NCBI RefSeq assembly: GCF_001646945.1
Contig: NZ_LUTV01000005.1
Coordinates: 301,267-335,367, forward strand
Length of the DNA: 34,101 nucleotides
Origin: Endozoicomonas ascidiicola
GTDB taxonomy: Bacteria > Pseudomonadota > Gammaproteobacteria > Pseudomonadales > Endozoicomonadaceae
Direction: 5' to 3'
The notes under the pieces: generated by a model
Told to the model about the DNA's origin: nothing
Databases searched by the model: none
Seen by the model: only the letters and a program-made list of their open reading frames with translations
Shown here: positions 16,919 to 25,828 of the stretch, piece by piece
Numbering within the stretch: position 1 is the stretch's first letter
Layout of the letters: every line of letters begins with the position of its first letter
Position numbers and translations under genes: made by a program

Positions 16919-17641
16919 ATGAGTGACGACCAGATTCCTTTAAAAGACGCCACACAAAACTCTGCTTCTGTAAAAAATGCTGTGTTCACCAGTATTATCC
17001 GCAACAGTTTCGGACTGGGTTTATTTGCAGTATTTACTGTTGGCCTGATTTCCATCACCTGGATTTTGACCCAGGAAAAAATTCAGACACAGGTTCGCGC
17101 CTATGAAGCCAGAGCACTGATGGAAATCCTGCCCCAGAAAACCCACGACAATGTTCTTGTTGATTCCAAAACAACGCTGGAGCCGTCCAGATTATTGTCC
17201 AGCCAGACAACAACGGAAGCTTATGTGGCGCTGAATAATGGCGAAGTCTCTGCCGTGATTCTGCCGGTGATTGCACCGGATGGTTACAACGGCCGAATTG
17301 ATCTGCTTGTGGGCATTAAGCGTGATGGCAGCCTCGCAGGTGTGCGAGCAGTCACTCACAAAGAAACACCGGGGCTGGGCGATAAAATCAACACCAATGT
17401 TTCCGATTGGATTCTCGGCTTTGCCGGAAAGTCTTTGAACCAGCCAGCAGCAGAGGGCTGGGGCGTAAAAAAAGATGGCGGTGAGTTCGACCAGTTTACC
17501 GGAGCAACAATCACGCCGAGAGCCGTCGTGGCTGCCGTACATCGGGCGCTGACCTATTTTGACACTCATCAAAAGCATTTACTGAATCCTCGGAATATCC
17601 AACAGCACAGCATCAGTGAGGAACCAAACCATGACCAATAA
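16919..17641 (+). CDS. rsxG: Rsx/Rnf complex subunit G, covalent FMN protein
   Basis: RsxG is a periplasm-facing subunit homologous to NqrC, with a single N-terminal membrane helix ([20 protein letters not shown], residues 30-49). The FMN-binding domain contains ETPGLGDKI and the attachment motif [14 protein letters not shown] (TGAT at 194-197, Thr197 likely flavinylated). The product is 240 aa against 206 in E. coli; the extra length is mostly at the N-terminus and C-terminus. The ATG starts 3 bp after the rsxD stop. The last 11 bp overlap rsxE. Confidence 0.95.
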   Translation: MSDDQIPLKDATQNSASVKNAVFTSIIRNSFGLGLFAVFTVGLISITWILTQEKIQTQVRAYEARALMEILPQKTHDNVLVDSKTTLEPSRLLSSQTTTEAYVALNNGEVSAVILPVIAPDGYNGRIDLLVGIKRDGSLAGVRAVTHKETPGLGDKINTNVSDWILGFAGKSLNQPAAEGWGVKKDGGEFDQFTGATITPRAVVAAVHRALTYFDTHQKHLLNPRNIQQHSISEEPNHDQ

Positions 17642-18371
17642 CACTGACACTGCTGCCACCAGCACCACCGCCTTACTGGCCAAAATCGCCAAAGACGGTC
17701 TGTGGAAAAACAACCCGGCTCTGGTTCAGTTGCTGGGTCTCTGTCCGTTACTGGGTGTTTCCAGTAGCGTGGTCAATGCCCTTGGTCTTGGCATCGCCAC
17801 TATGTTGGTGGTCATGGGTTCCAATATTGCCGTCTCACTTATACGGCATCAGGTCACCGATGCGATTCGCCTGCCGGTGTTTGTAATGATCATTGCGTCG
17901 TTCACCACCTGCATCGAACTGTTAATGCAGGCTTACACTTACGAGCTGTATCGAATTCTGGGGATATTCATTCCGCTGATCGTGACCAACTGTATTATCC
18001 TTGGTCGTGCCGATGCCTTTGCCTCCAGAAACCCGGTTCTGCCGGCTGCTTTTGATGGTTTTATGATGGGCAGCGGTTTTGCTGTCATTCTCCTACTGCT
18101 TGGTGCTATGAGAGAACTGATTGGCCAAGGCACTTTATTTTCAGGTATGGATCTTCTGCTTGGCCCTATCGCCGCTGACTGGACCATCACCGTCTTCCCG
18201 AATTACAAACAATTTCTGTTTGCCATTCTCCCCCCAGGTGCCTTTGTTTTTATGGGTTTTCTAATTGCGATCAAAAATATTATTGATCGCAGAATGGAAG
18301 AACGTAACAAACAACGACAACCTACGGAGCTTAAAGAAAGCCGCCGGGTTCGGGTGACCGGAAATATTTAG
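17631..18371 (+). CDS. rsxE: Rsx/Rnf complex subunit E
   Basis: RsxE is an inner-membrane subunit paralogous to RsxA. The 246-aa product shows the paired landmarks [20 protein letters not shown] and [20 protein letters not shown]. Their Cys residues match those of RsxA and build the shared [2Fe-2S] centre. The C-terminal helix is followed by a charged tail ([11 protein letters not shown]). I chose the ATG at 17631, which has GAGGA (17618-17622) at a good distance; the in-frame GTG at 17616 is less likely. It overlaps rsxG by 11 bp. Unlike in E. coli, nth does not follow; the next gene is an unrelated orphan after a hairpin. Confidence 0.95.
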   Translation: MTNNTDTAATSTTALLAKIAKDGLWKNNPALVQLLGLCPLLGVSSSVVNALGLGIATMLVVMGSNIAVSLIRHQVTDAIRLPVFVMIIASFTTCIELLMQAYTYELYRILGIFIPLIVTNCIILGRADAFASRNPVLPAAFDGFMMGSGFAVILLLLGAMRELIGQGTLFSGMDLLLGPIAADWTITVFPNYKQFLFAILPPGAFVFMGFLIAIKNIIDRRMEERNKQRQPTELKESRRVRVTGNI

Positions 18372-18400
18372 CGTGGAACTAAATCTTGACTGATTGGTCT

Positions 18401-18444
18401 GTTTAATTACGGCACGCTTTACTGCGTATGTGCTGTGATTAAAC
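18401..18444 (+). promoter_or_regulatory. Strong 15-bp hairpin after rsxE, upstream of the 18469 gene
   Basis: GTTTAATTACGGCAC (18401-18415) pairs with GTGCTGTGATTAAAC (18430-18444). The only two non-Watson-Crick positions would be G-U pairs in RNA. The stem lies 30 bp after rsxE and 25 bp before the next ATG. There is no T-tract. It may stop or stabilise the rsx mRNA, or act on the downstream gene. Confidence 0.5.
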
Positions 18445-18468
18445 ATCCACTCAGTAGAGATTTACAAT

Positions 18469-19785
18469 ATGTACCCCAACTATTCCACACCACCCACGCC
18501 AGCCACATCACCTTCATCACCACGTTCACCCTCGCCTATTAGCCAAGAAAATTGCACAGAACAAACTGGCGACGCAAACAACAGTCAATCAGTAGAAACA
18601 AAGCAAGCCAGCACACTAGACAAAACACATGCACTCCTTTTACAGCACGAATCCACCATTAGTGGCGCTCTTGATTTGGCAAAGCTACTGGCCGAATTTT
18701 TCGAGAAGCCACTCCCTGAGCAACTGAACGAACTGAGTAGTCTCGGTATTGATACAGAGACAGCACCACAAAACCAAATAAGCTCACTTGAAACAACGGT
18801 AAAATTGCTCGATGTTTATTTTCAGGAAAGCCCATTAAACAGGCAGGCTGGAGGAAATAATATCGAACGCTGGCAGGTAAAAGATCAAAAAGAGAAACTC
18901 CAACAACTTGACAGTCAACAGCAAGAACGACTACGTGAGGCTCTTAACAATCTTAATCTAGCCTCTGACATCACTTCGCCAATCACAGAACAAACCAACG
19001 TAATCCTTCCTGGTGCCGCTATTCCTCGAATGCTGCTGCGCCCGGAATTTGCCCTGAAACAAAATAGCGATAACGCAGTGCCAAAGAGCATCATCTGCCT
19101 TGGTGCTTCGCGCCCATTAAATGCCGAAATTGATTTTATTACTGTGCCAACTAGAAACCAGCAGCTATTTGAAAAAATTGACTCCTATGTTGATGCATTC
19201 AGCGATAAGCTCGGCACTGAAAAAACAGAGGCCCATGCTCAAATGGCATTGATGGATATGTTGCGTGAGGAAAACCCGGATTCATTTTTGTCAAAGCAGA
19301 CCATTCATATGGGGTTTACTGGCGGTGTTACCTATAAAACCCAGACACTCACAAAGGAAGGTAATTATCAGCTTGCAAATAATGAAACTACGGGGCGAGC
19401 CAATACTGAGGCCACCATCGTGACCGCCCTGCACACGCTTAACCAACTATCAGCAGACAACGAAGAGCAAGAGCTCTTATTGGTTAGCAACCAACCACAT
19501 ATAACCGCACAACAACTTGCCACTGAAAGAGTAGCGGCATTAGAGCCATACAAAGACTCTGCCATCACCGTTCATGCCTGCGGAGATAAGACAGCACTTG
19601 ATACAACTGACCAGCTATTCAGCGGTATTGATTCGGTGAGAAAATCGATTCAACTGTTAAACCCTGAATACCATGTAACCACCAACTGGGTTAAAGGCAA
19701 AGAGCCAGAAATTCTGATGTTTCGTTCACCCAAGGCCGGCGAATGGGAATGCCTTGCTCCAACAGAAAGCGGGATCACTGTTTAA
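18469..19785 (+). CDS. Unrecognised 438-aa protein with possible DUF218/YdcF-like domain
   Basis: The N-terminal 35 residues are Pro/Ser/Thr-rich and look disordered, and the next 150 are helical. From about residue 200 the order of features resembles the DUF218 (YdcF/SanA/ElyC) fold: a first strand SIICLGASRPLNAEI, a Gly-containing strand IHMGFTGGV, the polar segment ETTGRANTEATI (DUF218 proteins have an S/T-x-NT-x-EN motif here), then LLLVSNQPHITAQQLATERV (compare LVTSxxHxxRA), and a late strand ITVHACGD. No signal peptide or membrane helix is seen, unlike ElyC/SanA. This assignment is inference from motif order. The ATG follows AGAG at a moderate distance. The gene converges on pgl with an 11-bp gap. 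Confidence 0.65.
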   Translation: MYPNYSTPPTPATSPSSPRSPSPISQENCTEQTGDANNSQSVETKQASTLDKTHALLLQHESTISGALDLAKLLAEFFEKPLPEQLNELSSLGIDTETAPQNQISSLETTVKLLDVYFQESPLNRQAGGNNIERWQVKDQKEKLQQLDSQQQERLREALNNLNLASDITSPITEQTNVILPGAAIPRMLLRPEFALKQNSDNAVPKSIICLGASRPLNAEIDFITVPTRNQQLFEKIDSYVDAFSDKLGTEKTEAHAQMALMDMLREENPDSFLSKQTIHMGFTGGVTYKTQTLTKEGNYQLANNETTGRANTEATIVTALHTLNQLSADNEEQELLLVSNQPHITAQQLATERVAALEPYKDSAITVHACGDKTALDTTDQLFSGIDSVRKSIQLLNPEYHVTTNWVKGKEPEILMFRSPKAGEWECLAPTESGITV

Positions 19786-19796
19786 AACAAGTGCCA

Positions 19797-20501
19797 CTAA
19801 GGGCTCCAATAAACATCAACCGGCACCTCCGATTGCCAAAATACTGCTGACACTGGCGTATTGATGTAATCGGAATTGTTAAGCGCTCTGCGATAAACGT
19901 CCATTTTTTCATCCCCGGTAATAAGCAGAATAATGGACGTTGATTGCAATAAGCCATGCAAGGTTAACGACATTCGCTCAAGGTTGCCGCCAAACACATC
20001 ACTTGGCTGAGCCTTGATATCGGCACACAACTTCTTGCTTTTCAACGCATATTCCAGCCCATGAGATTTTGGAAATAATGAAGCGGTATGACCATCAGCT
20101 CCCATGCCAAGGATTGTCAGATCAAAGGGCTGACTGATTTTCTGATACGCTTGCTCGCAATGCTCTAGCCCATCCTTTGCAGTAACCGCATCATTCTTCA
20201 TGCCAATAAACGTTGCCTGAGCCGCACAGTTTTTCAATAAGCTTTGTTTAATGAAAGCAGCATTACTGGCCGGATCATCCTCTTCAACCCAACGCTCATC
20301 CACAAGCGCTGCCGTTACACTCCCCCAATCCAAATCAATCACTGATAGCGCTTCATACAAAGGACGCGGTGTACTGCCACCAGAAAGTAACAAACTAACA
20401 TCGCCTTTTATTTTAAGAGCAGATTCCAAAATACGCTGACAATGCACTGTCAGAACCGTAAACATTTCATGTCGACTGTGAAAAAAGTGCTCTCTGATCA
20501 T
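19797..20501 (-). CDS. pgl: 6-phosphogluconolactonase (DevB/SOL type)
   Basis: Pgl hydrolyses 6-phosphoglucono-1,5-lactone in the oxidative pentose phosphate and Entner-Doudoroff routes. The 234-aa protein has LLLSGGSTPRPLYEAL (residues 37-52), the VDERWVEEDDPASN segment, LTILGMGADGHTASLFP with the catalytic His, and the late VFWQSEVPVDVYW. Length is normal for the DevB family. The ATG at 20501 follows AGGAAG by 7 nt. The usual partners zwf and edd/eda are not in the window. It is divergent from ptsG, sharing the 146-bp region 20502-20647. Confidence 0.94.
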   Translation of the reverse strand: MIREHFFHSRHEMFTVLTVHCQRILESALKIKGDVSLLLSGGSTPRPLYEALSVIDLDWGSVTAALVDERWVEEDDPASNAAFIKQSLLKNCAAQATFIGMKNDAVTAKDGLEHCEQAYQKISQPFDLTILGMGADGHTASLFPKSHGLEYALKSKKLCADIKAQPSDVFGGNLERMSLTLHGLLQSTSIILLITGDEKMDVYRRALNNSDYINTPVSAVFWQSEVPVDVYWSP

Positions 20502-20647
20502 CCATACGCTTCCTGTTGTCGCTGCCGGTGTTTGTCAACATAGTTCCCATGAGCAAAGCACATAGTTGGTCTATCCTTGTTACTTAATCCTATCAGTAAA
20601 GACCTTTCAATTATCCCCTTCACATTTTCATCTCTGGAGTTTCCCTC

Positions 20648-22081
20648 ATGGTTAAAAGCGCATTTGGCACGCTGCAGAAAATCGGCAAGGCATTAATGCT
20701 GCCTGTTGCCGTGCTGCCCGTTGCCGGTATTCTACTTGGCGTTGGCAGTGCCGGTTTCTCGTTTATACCTGAACTGCTTTCGAACATCATGGCTCAGGCC
20801 GGCGGTTCCGTGTTCAGTAACCTGCCGATTATTTTTGCCATTGGTACCGCCATCGGCCTGACGGAAAACGATGGTGTTTCTTCCGTGGCGGCTGTCGTTG
20901 GTTTTGCCATTATGCTCGGCACTATGGGCGTGATGGCAAACCATTTGGGTCTTGAGCCATCGGTAGTGATGGGGATCAGCACCATCGATACCGGTGTCTT
21001 TGGTGGGATCATTGTCGGTATCCTCGCTGCCAAGATGTTCAACCGTTACTACAAAATCCAGCTACCTGAATACCTGGGTTTCTTTGCAGGCAAGCGGTTT
21101 GTTCCCATTATTACCGGTGTCTCTGCCATCGTTCTGGGTGTATTGCTCAGCTTTATCTGGCCACCGATCCAGTCACTGATAAATGCATTTTCTCACTGGG
21201 CGGTTACTGAAAACCCTGAAGCGGCAGGTTTTGTTTATGGCTTTGTTGAACGACTACTGATTCCTTTTGGCCTTCATCATATTTGGAACGTACCTTTCCA
21301 AATGGAAATGGGCGAGTTTATAGACGCCTCTGGCACAGTATTTAATGGTGATATTGCCCGCTTCTTTGCCGGTGATCCAACCGCCGGCTTTTTAGCTGGC
21401 GGCTATTTGTTCAAGATGTTTGGTCTTCCTGCGGCTGCGATTGCTATCTGGCATTGTGCTAAACCAGAAAACAGAGCCAAAGCCGGCGGCATTATGGTGT
21501 CTGCCGCATTGACCTCTGTGCTGACGGGTATCACCGAACCCATCGAATTTTCATTCCTGTTCGTTGCCCCTGTGCTCTATGGCATACACGCCATTCTGGC
21601 CGGAATGGCTTTTGCCATTACCAACTATCTCGACATCAAAATGGCCATGTCATTTTCCCATGGCCTGATTGATTACGTGTTGTATTTTGGCATCGCGACA
21701 AAGCCGGTCTGGATTTTGATTCTTGGTGCACTCTATGCAGTGTTGTACTACGTCATTTTCCGGGTGTTGATCACCGCAATGGATTTGAAAACACCAGGCA
21801 GAGAAGATGAAAGTGAAACTCAAACCAAGGTTGAAGCCTCATCAGATTTAGCGGTTGATTTAATCAAAGCCTTCGGAGGAAAAGACAACATTAAAAACCT
21901 GGATGCCTGCATTACACGACTTCGGGTCACGGTAAATAATACCGAGACTGTGGACGTGGATCGTATCAAACAATTAGGCGCTACCGCCGTTGTTGTGGTC
22001 GGTCAAAATATGCAAGCCATTTTTGGTCCTAAATCGGACAACATCAAAACCGACATGAGTGAGGCAATGAGAAGTATGTGA
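20648..22081 (+). CDS. ptsG: PTS glucose-specific EIICB component
   Basis: PtsG transports and phosphorylates glucose, taking the phosphate from EIIA-Glc. The 477-aa product has exactly the E. coli PtsG length. The EIIC domain fills residues 1-390, with [18 protein letters not shown] at the start, [14 protein letters not shown] and the sugar-binding [13 protein letters not shown] linker follows, then an EIIB domain whose phosphorylation site is Cys421 in [11 protein letters not shown], at the same residue number as in E. coli. The C-terminus ends in the typical [10 protein letters not shown]. Glucose specificity is most likely, though N-acetylglucosamine PTS proteins share the fold. The ATG has a GGAG site. 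It is convergent with crr, separated by a hairpin. Confidence 0.94.
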   Translation: MVKSAFGTLQKIGKALMLPVAVLPVAGILLGVGSAGFSFIPELLSNIMAQAGGSVFSNLPIIFAIGTAIGLTENDGVSSVAAVVGFAIMLGTMGVMANHLGLEPSVVMGISTIDTGVFGGIIVGILAAKMFNRYYKIQLPEYLGFFAGKRFVPIITGVSAIVLGVLLSFIWPPIQSLINAFSHWAVTENPEAAGFVYGFVERLLIPFGLHHIWNVPFQMEMGEFIDASGTVFNGDIARFFAGDPTAGFLAGGYLFKMFGLPAAAIAIWHCAKPENRAKAGGIMVSAALTSVLTGITEPIEFSFLFVAPVLYGIHAILAGMAFAITNYLDIKMAMSFSHGLIDYVLYFGIATKPVWILILGALYAVLYYVIFRVLITAMDLKTPGREDESETQTKVEASSDLAVDLIKAFGGKDNIKNLDACITRLRVTVNNTETVDVDRIKQLGATAVVVVGQNMQAIFGPKSDNIKTDMSEAMRSM

Positions 22082-22087
22082 TCAAAA

Positions 22088-22114
22088 TCAGAGGCTCCTT
22101 TCTGGAGCCTCTGA
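22088..22114. terminator. Perfect 11-bp hairpin between ptsG and crr
   Basis: TCAGAGGCTCC (22088-22098) and GGAGCCTCTGA (22104-22114) flank a 5-nt loop, 6 bp after the ptsG stop and 20 bp from the convergent crr stop. The T-tract is weak, but position and stem strength fit a shared terminator. Confidence 0.7.
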
Positions 22115-22134
22115 CGCAAATGCTTTCTTGTGTA

Positions 22135-22641
22135 TTACTTGATAGAAACCGTCATTAGCAGATCTTTGCCCGCCTCAACGTTTCCCGACTCCTTATGGAT
22201 ATGACTGACATCATCCATATTTGAAATCACCACCGGCGTAATCACACTTTTGGCCTTTTCTCTGAAGAAAGGAAGATCGACTTCGATAATCGGATCTCCC
22301 GCACGAACCTTCTGCTCCTCCTGAGCAATTCGCTTAAAGCCCTCGCCCTTAAGCAATACGGTATCGATACCAAAGTGGACGAATAGCTCGACGCCGTTGG
22401 GTGTTATCATGCTGAAGGCATGATTGGTTTCAAAAATTTTGCTGATCACACCGTCACAGGGTGCAACCATTACATTGCCGGTTGGATCTATTGCAATGCC
22501 ATCACCAACGACTTTATCCGCAAATACCGGGTCAGGCACTTCTTCTATAGGGACAATAACGCCCGTTATAGGCGACTTTAGTTCTGTACCCTGTTCAGCA
22601 CTGAACCCCAGGTTTTTCTTTAAAGAATCAAGAATGCCCAT
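22135..22641 (-). CDS. crr: PTS glucose-specific EIIA component
   Basis: EIIA-Glc accepts phosphate from HPr and passes it to PtsG; in enterics its phosphorylation state also controls adenylate cyclase and inducer exclusion. From the ATG at 22641 the protein is 168 aa (E. coli 169). Landmarks are VPDPVFADKVVGDGIAI, KIFETNHAFS with His74, and ELFVHFGIDTV with the phosphorylated His89. Residues line up with E. coli His75 and His90. An in-frame GTG at 22671 would add ten residues not seen in homologues. No ptsH or ptsI adjoins it here, so the general PTS proteins must be elsewhere. A short CCCTT/AAGGG hairpin lies in its 5' region (22672-22684). Confidence 0.95.
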   Translation of the reverse strand: MGILDSLKKNLGFSAEQGTELKSPITGVIVPIEEVPDPVFADKVVGDGIAIDPTGNVMVAPCDGVISKIFETNHAFSMITPNGVELFVHFGIDTVLLKGEGFKRIAQEEQKVRAGDPIIEVDLPFFREKAKSVITPVVISNMDDVSHIHKESGNVEAGKDLLMTVSIK

Positions 22642-22734
22642 CGTCGTTACCTGTCGTCTTTGTAACACCAACCCTTAAAAAGGGTCATGAAGAAGAGATA
22701 TCAGAGGAGGCCTGCGCACCAGGCGGAGAAACAG

Positions 22735-22758
22735 AAAAGCCTCAATGATGAGGCTTTT
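22735..22758. terminator. Rho-independent terminator of pfkA
   Basis: AAAAGCCTCA (22735-22744) and TGAGGCTTTT (22749-22758) form a perfect 10-bp stem with a 4-nt loop, 31 bp after the pfkA stop on the minus strand. The T/A flanks make it usable in both directions. Confidence 0.85.
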
Positions 22759-22788
22759 CACATTATAGCGTGGATCTTTCGGAACAAT

Positions 22789-23769
22789 TTATACAGAAAC
22801 GATCTGAGCCACTTTCATCAAATGACTGTCGATCTGATTGTGCTTGCTGATCGCTCTTTCCAACGGCGTCTTTACAACTTGCTGATCACGAATACCCACC
22901 ATAATACCACTGTCGCCATTCCGTAGTGCTTCAACAGCAGCAACACCCAGGCGACTTGCCAGCACTCGGTCAGAACAACTTGGCTTGCCACCCCGTTGAA
23001 TATGCCCAAGTACGGTGACTTTTACTTCGTATTCCGGGAATTTTTCTTCCACAGCACGTGACAGTTCAAAAACACCACCGCAGCGATCACCTTCTGCAAC
23101 AACGATAATGCTGGATGTTTTACCAGCACGACCACTCTTTTGCAGAGATTCCATAAACTGATCGACACTCTTTTCCTGTTCAGGGATCAGAATATCTTCC
23201 GCACCGGAAGCAATACCGGTGTTCAGTGCGATAAAGCCCGCATCACGACCCATCACTTCAATAAAGAACAGGCGATTGTGAGAGGTGGCGGTATCACGAA
23301 TTTTGTCGATGGCTTCCACAACGGTGTTCAACGCCGTGTCATAACCGATGGTGTGATCGGTACCATAGATATCGTTATCGATTGTGCCTGGCACACCTAC
23401 ACAACGCATGCCGTGCTCTTCTTCAAATAGCATGGCACCGGTAAATGAGCCATCACCACCGATGACTACAATCGCATCCAGCTCCGCCGCCCTGGCGTTT
23501 TCAAACGCCTTGAGACGACCTTCTTTGGTGCGGAACTCCGCACTACGCGCAGACTTCAGGAAAGTACCGCCCAGGTTGATAATGTTGGCAACGGTACGGG
23601 CATCCGCCACTTCCATATTATTTTCGATCAGGCCTTTGTAGCCTTCCTGAATAACAACAGGAACAATTCCATAGTAAATACAGGCGCGAACGGTAGCACG
23701 AATGGCCGCATTCATACCGGGGGCGTCGCCACCGGAGGTCAAAACACCGACTCTCTTTAATTCGGTCAT
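22789..23769 (-). CDS. pfkA: ATP-dependent 6-phosphofructokinase
   Basis: PfkA phosphorylates fructose-6-P to fructose-1,6-bisP, the committed step of glycolysis. From the ATG at 23769 (GGAGAG upstream) the protein is 326 aa; E. coli PfkA has 320. It contains the ATP loop VLTSGGDAPGMNA, the VIGGDGSFTGA segment whose GGDGS marks the ATP-dependent rather than the PPi-dependent type, the catalytic PGTIDNDIYGTDHTIGYDTA (PGTIDND), EVMGRDAG, and the effector-site region near VTVLGHIQRGG. Start codon GTG further upstream is less likely. Presence of PfkA shows a full Embden-Meyerhof route. A palindromic element lies 47 bp upstream of the start. Confidence 0.96.
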   Translation of the reverse strand: MTELKRVGVLTSGGDAPGMNAAIRATVRACIYYGIVPVVIQEGYKGLIENNMEVADARTVANIINLGGTFLKSARSAEFRTKEGRLKAFENARAAELDAIVVIGGDGSFTGAMLFEEEHGMRCVGVPGTIDNDIYGTDHTIGYDTALNTVVEAIDKIRDTATSHNRLFFIEVMGRDAGFIALNTGIASGAEDILIPEQEKSVDQFMESLQKSGRAGKTSSIIVVAEGDRCGGVFELSRAVEEKFPEYEVKVTVLGHIQRGGKPSCSDRVLASRLGVAAVEALRNGDSGIMVGIRDQQVVKTPLERAISKHNQIDSHLMKVAQIVSV

Positions 23770-23816
23770 ACCAGACTTCTCTCCTTCCAAATACCAGATG
23801 CTTATCGTCGTTTATA

Positions 23817-23992
23817 TACCAATGGCGCTTTTTAATTATGGAGCGAGCAAGTTATTTTGGGCAACTGGACAAGGCGAAGAGACGAGTCATAGCCTTTACG
23901 CCCTGTGGGTGGTAGCTATGGCGAGGAACTTCAACGCTGATCCAGTCGGTCAAAATATCTGCGCAGCCCATAATTCAAAAGCAGAATTGGTA
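23817..23992. repeat. 176-bp palindromic MITE-like element upstream of pfkA
   Basis: The 25-bp ends are inverse copies with 21 of 25 matches: TACCAATggcGCTTTTtAAT... at 23817-23841 and its inverse at 23968-23992. Similarity of the two halves continues inward (TATTTTG...ACTGGA, then CGAGTCATAGC against CTCGCCATAGC), so almost the entire unit is a long imperfect palindrome. It fills the pykA-pfkA gap. No transposase is encoded. A direct target duplication was not certain; a TA is possible. Confidence 0.75.
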
Positions 23993-24037
23993 TTAATAAG
24001 CACCGGCAAAAATCAGTGACGGTTAATCAGTCAACAC

Positions 24038-25474
24038 TCAGCTTACTCTGATGATCTGCATTGTGTTGGTACCGCCTTCAATTTCCTGACTTTCACCTTT
24101 CGTCAAAATAATCTTATCACCAGCAGACAAAAGCCCACGTTCTTTCAGTACATCGATGGCACGGCCATTGACTTCCGGGCCATATTCCGTGCCGCTGTCA
24201 AAAGCCACCGCTTCAACGCCACGATAAAGTGCCACCCGGCGCTCAGTGGTTTCGTAACGGGTCATGGCAAAAATCGGAATCCGGGTATTCATTCGCGACA
24301 TCCACAAAGGTGTGGCGCCACTTTTTGTCAGACAAACAATCGCCTTGATATCGTCCTGATGATTGGCTGCAAACATAGTGGCCTGAGCAATGGCTTCATC
24401 AACATGTTCAAACATGCCAATCTTGCGCTCGGTCATGTATCCCACATTATTCTGCTTCTCGGCTCCCAGACAAATGCGGCTCATGGCCTTAACCACTTCA
24501 TCCGGGCGCTTGCCAGTAGCGGTTTCACCGGAAAGCATCACCGCATCCGTTCCATCAAGTACTGCATTCGCCACATCAAACACTTCTGCACGGGTTGGCT
24601 GAGTGTTATGGATCATGGACTCCATCATCTGCGTGGCGGTGATCACCGGCTTATTCAGACGACGGGCTTCGTTAATCATATGCTTCTGGGCGCCAATCAG
24701 CTCAGGATCGCCAATTTCCACACCCAGATCACCACGAGCTACCATAATGGCATCGGATGCCGAAATAACTTCGGCTAACAACCCGTGGTCGTTTGCTACT
24801 TCGGCACGTTCAATCTTTGAAAGGATGGCGGCATCACCACCAGCCTCCGTCAATAGACGGCGAGCTTCTTCTACGTCACTGGCACGGCGTACGAACGATA
24901 CCGCCAGATAATCAACACCAATCTCTGCCGCCAACAGTATGTCTTCTTTGTCTTTTGCAGTCAGCGCTTCTGCAGACAAGCCACCACCTTGCAGGTTGAT
25001 GCCTTTATTGTTGGAGAGCTCGCCACCATTAATCACTCGGGTGTTAATGCATGAACCATTGATGCTTTTGATCTCAAGGCTGATTCGACCATCATCCAAC
25101 AACAGAATATCACCGACTTTACAATCATTCGGGAGATCTTTGTAGGCAAGGCCAACCTGAGTTTCATCGCCAACATCAATGGCAAGGCTGGCGTCCAGAA
25201 TAAAATTGGCACCATCCGGCAAATGGATTTTGCCATTCTGGAAACGACCAATGCGGATTTTAGGGCCTTGCAGATCGCCAAGAATGGCCACCGGGCGATT
25301 CAAACGGGCAGCAATTTCACGGATGCTTTTTGCGCGAGCCTTATGATCTTCTGCTTCACCATGGGAGAAATTCAGACGGACGACGTTCACCCCGCCCTCG
25401 ATCAGCCTCTGTAACTGATCATCAGACTCCGTTGCCGGGCCAAGGGTTGCTACGATTTTCGTGCGTCTGATCAT
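24038..25474 (-). CDS. pykA: Pyruvate kinase (PykA type)
   Basis: Pyruvate kinase makes pyruvate and ATP from phosphoenolpyruvate and ADP. From the ATG at 25474 the protein has 478 aa (E. coli PykA 480). Landmarks are RRTKIVATLGPATES, NVVRLNFSHG, ILGDLQGPKIRIG, the ILSKIERAEVANDHG catalytic region (Lys in SKIERAE), MVARGDLGVEIG, VITATQMMESM and the C-terminal allosteric part ending EGGTNTMQIIRV. Two ATGs lie 6 nt apart (25480 and 25474). AGAGG directly abuts the first, so the second is the better spaced start. It closely resembles PykA (AMP- and sugar-phosphate-responsive) rather than PykF; regulation is family knowledge. Confidence 0.95.
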   Translation of the reverse strand: MIRRTKIVATLGPATESDDQLQRLIEGGVNVVRLNFSHGEAEDHKARAKSIREIAARLNRPVAILGDLQGPKIRIGRFQNGKIHLPDGANFILDASLAIDVGDETQVGLAYKDLPNDCKVGDILLLDDGRISLEIKSINGSCINTRVINGGELSNNKGINLQGGGLSAEALTAKDKEDILLAAEIGVDYLAVSFVRRASDVEEARRLLTEAGGDAAILSKIERAEVANDHGLLAEVISASDAIMVARGDLGVEIGDPELIGAQKHMINEARRLNKPVITATQMMESMIHNTQPTRAEVFDVANAVLDGTDAVMLSGETATGKRPDEVVKAMSRICLGAEKQNNVGYMTERKIGMFEHVDEAIAQATMFAANHQDDIKAIVCLTKSGATPLWMSRMNTRIPIFAMTRYETTERRVALYRGVEAVAFDSGTEYGPEVNGRAIDVLKERGLLSAGDKIILTKGESQEIEGGTNTMQIIRVS

Positions 25475-25776
25475 GGTCATCCTCTCGCTTATAAACCTGT
25501 CGTTCTCGTGGGCAACACAGCTCCACAGAAATGTATACGGCAAGCGACAGGTGCTATTTATTACAGTTTTTCTACAAAGCTCTTATGCAAGAACCTATCA
25601 AAAGCCTCTGAAACAGAAGCATCTTAAAAACCTAGATAAAACAAAAGGTGAAAGTGTCATGAACGGTAAAGTATAGGAGCAACCTGTTCAAAACACCGCC
25701 TTCTCTTTGTTCTATCGTTTTCTTTTATCGTTTTCTTTTATCATGAGGCTCAGTCAAGGTTATCGACTAAACCAAG
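25475..25776. other. pykA-gapA intergenic region
   Basis: No convincing gene is present. It holds the pykA upstream region and a short tandem repeat, ATCGTTTTCTTTT twice (about 25716-25741). A T/C-rich tract on the plus strand surrounds this repeat. Short frames here lack support. Confidence 0.5.
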
Positions 25777-25799
25777 ACAGGCTCGATAAACGAGCCTGT
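25777..25799 (-). terminator. Hairpin terminator of gapA
   Basis: ACAGGCTCG (25777-25785) and CGAGCCTGT (25791-25799) form a 9-bp stem with a 5-nt loop, 29 bp after the gapA stop. The following minus-strand sequence is moderately T-rich. Confidence 0.7.
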
Positions 25800-25828
25800 A
25801 TGGATCAAAGCATCAAACAAAACGACAA

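Noticed and set aside
20502-20647. CRP, Cra or HexR site between pgl and ptsG
   Set aside because: No sequence close enough to TGTGA-N6-TCACA, the Cra palindrome or the TGTAAT-type HexR palindrome.
23702-24019. A plus-strand frame of about 105 codons across the pfkA start and the upstream element
   Set aside because: It is antisense to pfkA and then runs through a palindromic repeat; no ribosome binding site and no protein-like composition.
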